Of a DNA stretch of 6,589 bases, positions 5,882-6,589 are shown in pieces (positions within the stretch are counted from its first letter, which is position 1; each line of letters opens with the position of its first letter). The position numbers and the translations under genes are program-made. The notes under the pieces were generated by a model, which saw nothing but the letters and a program-made list of their open reading frames with translations, had not been told where the DNA came from and searched no databases. Origin of the DNA: Rhodoluna sp. (GTDB taxonomy: Bacteria; Actinomycetota; Actinomycetes; Actinomycetales; Microbacteriaceae); the NCBI GenBank assembly GCA_023260375.1, contig JALQVK010000038.1, positions 1 through 6,589 of the forward strand, written 5' to 3'.

Positions 5882-6433
5882 CTAGAAATTCAGTTCAGAA
5901 GTCAAAAGTGCACGAGTAAAGCGTCCTGGTAATTCAGAACCATAGAAGTTGTCATTGAACTGATCAACAACAGCCTTGGCATCAACTGTGTGCCCATTCC
6001 ATTCGTAACCAGTGGTGGTGTGTGCATCGGCCAACACAGTCACGTCGTATCCGCGCTCCTGCGCCGCGTGAGTAGTGTGACGAACACAGTTATCGGTCTG
6101 CGCACCAGTCACATACAGGTGTCCAACCTGCAGCTCCTCAAGAATGGAATCAAGGTTGGTGGCTTCAAACGAACTGCGATAAATCTTACGAACCATGTTT
6201 TCGCCGGGCAGAGGCTTAAGCTCTGGCACAATCTGCCAGCTTTCCGAATCGACGATCAATTCTTCATCCGCGTGCTGCACCCAAATCACGGGAACTCCAG
6301 CAGCTCGCGCCTTGTCGATCGCCACATTGATTGCAGACAGAACCGCAGGAAGGTTGTAAGCACCCTCAACGACGCCGTTCTGAACATCGATAACCAATAA
6401 CGCCGACTTGTCGCGGCCAGGAAGAGTAGTCAT
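5882..6433 (-). CDS. Isochorismatase-family cysteine hydrolase
   Basis: This 183-residue cytoplasmic hydrolase of the isochorismatase superfamily carries the full catalytic set: Asp16 (LLVIDVQNG), Lys83 (RKIYRSSFEATNL) and Cys116 (TGAQTDNCVRHT). The Gly-Ala-Gln segment before the nucleophile region matches the cis-peptide motif. Such enzymes hydrolyse amides such as nicotinamide or ureido compounds, or vinyl ethers such as isochorismate; the exact substrate is open, since nicotinamidase metal ligands are not evident. It starts the leftward four-gene unit. No Shine-Dalgarno is seen before the ATG. A TAGCAT box ending 6 bases before it suggests a leaderless transcript. Confidence 0.88.
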   Translation of the reverse strand: MTTLPGRDKSALLVIDVQNGVVEGAYNLPAVLSAINVAIDKARAAGVPVIWVQHADEELIVDSESWQIVPELKPLPGENMVRKIYRSSFEATNLDSILEELQVGHLYVTGAQTDNCVRHTTHAAQERGYDVTVLADAHTTTGYEWNGHTVDAKAVVDQFNDNFYGSELPGRFTRALLTSELNF

Positions 6434-6439
6434 AACTGA

Positions 6440-6445
6440 ATGCTA
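6440..6445 (-). promoter_or_regulatory. Possible -10 box of the leftward operon, leaderless transcript
   Basis: On the minus strand TAGCAT ends 6 bases before the ATG at 6433. This fits the TANNNT-plus-leaderless pattern common in actinobacteria. No convincing -35 is visible, because the expected position falls in the terminator hairpin. Treat as tentative. Confidence 0.3.
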
Positions 6446-6459
6446 CCCAACCAAAAGTA

Positions 6460-6483
6460 AAGCCCCCTATTTCTAGGGGGCTT
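6460..6483. terminator. Strong hairpin terminator
   Basis: A perfect 10-base-pair stem, AAGCCCCCTA / TAGGGGGCTT, closes a four-base loop (6470-6473). On the minus strand it is followed by TTACTTTT, so it probably ends the RNA or gene that comes in from the right edge before the isochorismatase unit begins. A plus-strand transcript would see CTTCTTCC, a weaker tail. Confidence 0.8.
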
Positions 6484-6504
6484 CTTCCATATGGGTGTAT
6501 CTGT

Positions 6505-6540
6505 GGAGATGTTGAGGATTGAACCGAGTCCGCTGATGCC
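6505..6540 (-). ncRNA. tmRNA/tRNA-like 3' end (T-loop and acceptor), divergent or remnant
   Basis: Read on the minus strand, CGGACTCG is followed by GTTCAATCC, an exact match to the T-loop consensus GTTCRANYC, then CTCAA and CATCTCCA, as in the acceptor and discriminator of tmRNA 3' ends. No CCA is encoded, which is tolerated in many actinobacteria. The T-stem pairs poorly (only about three of five pairs, one a wobble), and no GGAGATG-type 5' acceptor strand lies within tRNA distance, so an intact tRNA is excluded. A tmRNA with its 5' part off the right edge, or a decayed or att-site copy, are the options. The terminator 22 bases downstream supports a transcribed RNA here. Confidence 0.3.
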
Positions 6541-6589
6541 CCTTATTTCCTTACAAACACTAGGTTTTTTGATTTGGCACAATCGTTTT

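Noticed and set aside
5990..6400. 136-residue plus-strand reading frame
   Set aside because: It is antisense to an isochorismatase-family gene with all catalytic residues intact, and its translation looks non-protein-like.
6505..6589. Intact tRNA at the right edge
   Set aside because: The acceptor-like CATCTCC has no complementary GGAGATG strand within tRNA length, and the T-stem does not pair.

Overview
The window looks like a piece of a compact actinobacterial chromosome. The near-balanced base composition, very short gaps, GTG starts, and an ECF transporter and a HicB-like regulator of actinobacterial type suggest a small-genome freshwater Microbacteriaceae relative. That placement is an inference from protein style; no phylogenetic marker gene is present.

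Left third (1-2714, plus strand): a three-gene unit for a group II-like energy-coupling factor (ECF) importer. It has a cysteine-rich lipoprotein resembling DUF4430/SCO2322-type proteins, a single polypeptide joining a shortened EcfT-like membrane domain to two ABC ATPase domains, and a membrane S component (substrate-binding subunit). Stop and start signals are interlocked, so the genes are probably translationally coupled. The substrate cannot be read from the sequence. The lipoprotein domain type and a weak riboswitch-like tail in the leader make cobalamin or a related compound a testable guess.

Middle (2711-3602): a DoxX-like membrane protein (minus) and an orphan HicB-like/HTH regulator (plus) diverge from a strikingly symmetric 43-bp dyad. 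The dyad reads as two mirror-image promoters with opposed -35 boxes and is a good candidate for an autoregulated operator.

Right half (3599-6433, minus strand): an apparent four-gene unit transcribed leftward: isochorismatase-like cysteine hydrolase, GNAT acetyltransferase, a small ABM-like alpha/beta-barrel protein, and a membrane-anchored phosphodiester glycosidase (NAGPA-like) protein. Both convergent gene pairs in the window overlap by exactly 4 bases through their stop codons.

Right edge (6460-6589): a strong hairpin terminator, and beyond it on the minus strand a segment resembling the T-loop and acceptor 3' end of a tmRNA or tRNA but with a poorly pairing T-stem. It could be a divergent ssrA 3' end or an integration-site remnant. 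No CRISPR array, insertion sequence or complete RNA gene was seen. The region is mostly recognisable families; the most unusual items are the compact T-A-A fusion, the mirror-image promoter, and the tmRNA-like tail.
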